Below are positions 7,459-9,194 of a stretch of 9,194 nt of DNA, in pieces. This DNA is from Marivivens sp. (GTDB lineage Bacteria; Pseudomonadota; Alphaproteobacteria; Rhodobacterales; Rhodobacteraceae): positions 1 to 9,194 of the forward strand of contig JAHEBR010000072.1 of NCBI GenBank assembly GCA_024642185.1. The letters run 5' to 3'. The position numbers and the translations under genes were made by a program. Numbering within the stretch: the first letter of the stretch is position 1; each line of letters starts with the position of its first letter. Below the pieces are notes generated by a model. It was not told the origin of the DNA. It did not search any database and worked only from the letters and a program-made list of their open reading frames with translations.

Positions 7459-7478
7459 TCGTATCAAGGGGGCAGGGG

Positions 7479-8153
7479 ATGCGCCGCTTTATCTTTCCGG
7501 TCCTGATGGGTGTTGTGGGCACCGGCGTGCTCCTCAGCCTCGGCTTCTGGCAGGTTCAGCGGCTCGACTGGAAACGCGGCATTCTGCACGAGATCGAAAC
7601 CCAGATTTCCGCCCCCGCGATTGCCCTTCCCGAAAGCCCGACCGAGGCCGAGCTCGAATACCGCGCGGTCGAGTTTCACGGCACGCCCACGGGCCGCGAG
7701 CTGCATGTCCTGTCTTCGGGCACCAGTGCCGGCACCGGTTACCGCGTGATTGCGGCTGTGACGACCGACGAGGGCCGCACGATCATGGTCGATCTCGGCG
7801 TCATGCCTCTCGAGGCCAAGGGCACCGCCCCCGACCTGACGCCTGCCGAAATCCTCGGCAACTTCCTCTGGCCCGACGACAAGACCACATCGACCCCCGC
7901 GCCCGACCTTGCCAAGGGCATCTGGTTCGCCCGCGATGTGGCGCCGATGGCCGAGGCGCTTCAAGCCGAGCCGATCCTCGTCGTTCTGCGGCAAGCGTCG
8001 CATTACGACCCCCGCCTGACGCCGGTGCCGGTCGACACCTCGGGCATCAAGAACGATCACCGCGAATACGCGATCACCTGGTTCATGCTGGCCGCCGTCT
8101 GGACGGTCATGTCGCTCTGGCTGATCGTGCGAATTGCCCGCCGAAAGGACTAA
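7479..8153 (+). CDS. surf1: SURF1 family oxidase assembly protein
   Basis: Surf1 helps to insert haem a into subunit I of cytochrome oxidase. The 224-residue protein has the usual two-helix layout: an N-terminal membrane helix (about 5-23) ending in LGFWQVQRLDWK, a periplasmic domain, and a C-terminal helix (about 199-219) preceded by KNDHREYAITWF. His194 in that segment probably corresponds to the histidine reported to bind haem in Paracoccus Surf1. The middle blocks GTGYRVIAAVTTDEGRTIMV and ILGNFLWPDD fit the family. One oddity is MVDLGVMP, where many homologues have Arg in place of Leu106. An AGGGGG run (7467-7472) serves as ribosome site. thrC starts four bases after the stop, so the two are probably co-transcribed. 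No DUF983 gene lies between ctaE and surf1, unlike in many alphaproteobacteria. Confidence 0.93.
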   Translation: MRRFIFPVLMGVVGTGVLLSLGFWQVQRLDWKRGILHEIETQISAPAIALPESPTEAELEYRAVEFHGTPTGRELHVLSSGTSAGTGYRVIAAVTTDEGRTIMVDLGVMPLEAKGTAPDLTPAEILGNFLWPDDKTTSTPAPDLAKGIWFARDVAPMAEALQAEPILVVLRQASHYDPRLTPVPVDTSGIKNDHREYAITWFMLAAVWTVMSLWLIVRIARRKD

Positions 8154-8156
8154 CCC

Positions 8157-9194
8157 ATGCGCTATATCTCGACCCGTGGTCAGGCCCCGGAACTGAGCTT
8201 TGAAGAGGCGATGATGACCGGCCTCGCGCGCGATGGCGGGCTTTATGTGCCGAAAGAGATCCCGACGCTGAGCGCCGCCGAGATCGCCGGCATGGCGGGC
8301 GACAGCTATGAAGAGATTGCCTACAAGGTCATGCGCCCCTTCATCGGCCAGACCTTCACCGATGCCGAATTCCGCCAGCTGATCGCCGCCGCCTATGCGG
8401 GCTTCGGCCATGCCGCCCGCGCGCCCTTGGTGCAGCTGGCCCCCAACCATTTCCTTCTGGAGCTGTTCCATGGCCCCACGCTGGCGTTCAAGGATTTCGC
8501 CATGCAGCTCATCGGCCAGATGATGCAGGCGGCGCTGTCCCGTTCCGGCAAGCGCATCACCATCGTCGGCGCCACCTCGGGCGATACCGGCTCGGCCGCG
8601 ATCGAGGCCTTCCGGGGCCTTTCCAACGTCGATGTCTTCATCCTCTTCCCGCATGGCCGCGTCTCCGAGGTTCAGCGGCGGCAGATGACGACGCCCTCCG
8701 AGGCCAACGTCCATGCCCTCGCCGTCGACGGCGATTTCGACGATTGTCAGGCGGCGCTGAAGGATATGTTCAACGATTTCGCCTTCCGCGACGAGGTTGG
8801 GCTTGCGGGCGTCAACTCGATCAACTGGGGCCGCGTGCTGGCGCAGGTGGTTTATTACTTCTCCTCCGCCGTCAGCCTCGGCGCACCGCACCGCGAGGTG
8901 AGCTTTACCGTGCCGACCGGCAATTTCGGCGATATCTTTGCGGGCTTCATCGCCCGCCAGATGGGTCTACCCATCGAGCGGTTGGTGATCGCCACAAACC
9001 AGAACGACATTCTGCACCGCACCCTGCAAACCGGCATTCAGAAGAAAGAAGGCGTGACCGCCTCGATCAGCCCCTCGATGGATATTCAGGTCTCCTCGAA
9101 CTTTGAGCGCGCGCTCTTCTACGCCTATGGTCGCGATGGCGCGGCGGTGGCGGCCCAGATGGCCGCCCTCTCGTCCAAGGGCGAATTCACCGTA
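8157..9194 (+). CDS. thrC: Threonine synthase, N-terminal part, cut by the window edge
   Basis: Threonine synthase converts O-phosphohomoserine to threonine using pyridoxal phosphate. The window holds 346 codons, probably about three quarters of the usual length of around 460. The start MRYISTRGQAPELSFEEAMM is the typical N terminus of the bacterial long form. The cofactor lysine is Lys112 in HGPTLAFKDFAMQ. GATSGDTGSAA and the phosphate-binding PTGNFGDIFAGF loop are both intact, as are VNSINWGRVLAQ and IATNQNDILHR. An AAGGA (8145-8149) lies seven bases before the ATG, inside the end of surf1. The three-base gap to surf1 suggests one transcript. No frame breaks are seen up to the edge. Identification is secure. 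Confidence 0.97.
   Translation, partial: MRYISTRGQAPELSFEEAMMTGLARDGGLYVPKEIPTLSAAEIAGMAGDSYEEIAYKVMRPFIGQTFTDAEFRQLIAAAYAGFGHAARAPLVQLAPNHFLLELFHGPTLAFKDFAMQLIGQMMQAALSRSGKRITIVGATSGDTGSAAIEAFRGLSNVDVFILFPHGRVSEVQRRQMTTPSEANVHALAVDGDFDDCQAALKDMFNDFAFRDEVGLAGVNSINWGRVLAQVVYYFSSAVSLGAPHREVSFTVPTGNFGDIFAGFIARQMGLPIERLVIATNQNDILHRTLQTGIQKKEGVTASISPSMDIQVSSNFERALFYAYGRDGAAVAAQMAALSSKGEFTV

Noticed and set aside
7464..8891. 475-codon open frame on the minus strand
   Set aside because: It runs antisense through surf1 and thrC, both well-identified genes. Length alone is explained by high third-position GC.

Overview
The window is typical of an alphaproteobacterium of the Rhodobacter/Paracoccus group (Rhodobacterales). 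The evidence is GC-rich coding DNA, an aa3-type cytochrome c oxidase cluster in the order ctaC-ctaB-small ORF-ctaG-ctaE without ctaD, and surf1 followed directly by thrC. It looks like conserved chromosomal backbone. I see no insertion sequence, phage gene, CRISPR array, tRNA or rRNA.

Left part (1-3653, all on the minus strand): the 5' end of topA (DNA topoisomerase I, running off the left edge), dprA (single-stranded DNA loader for RecA in DNA uptake) and tldD (metalloprotease subunit). dprA has a strong ribosome binding site and a convincing CtrA-type site placed over the -35 region of its promoter.

Middle (3654-3834): a 181-base divergent intergenic region between tldD and ctaC. It is rich in inverted repeats, including a perfect 9-bp dyad overlapped by a 7-bp dyad in pseudoknot order, then a small hairpin just before the ctaC ribosome binding site.

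Right part (3835-9194, all on the plus strand): ctaC (oxidase subunit II with the CuA site), ctaB (haem O synthase), a 72-residue single-pass membrane protein probably of the CoxF type, ctaG (Cox11-like CuB chaperone), ctaE (subunit III), surf1 (haem a insertion factor) and the first 346 codons of thrC (threonine synthase). From ctaB to ctaG the genes abut or overlap. Structured spacers lie between ctaC and ctaB and between ctaE and surf1, and could set different expression levels within the run.

Functionally, ctaB makes haem O (the haem A precursor), CtaG and Surf1 load copper and haem into subunit I (encoded elsewhere), and CtaC and CtaE are structural subunits. No complete undescribed system is evident. 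The best leads are regulatory: the CtrA-like dprA promoter and the structured ctaC leader. The least understood protein is the small one between ctaB and ctaG.
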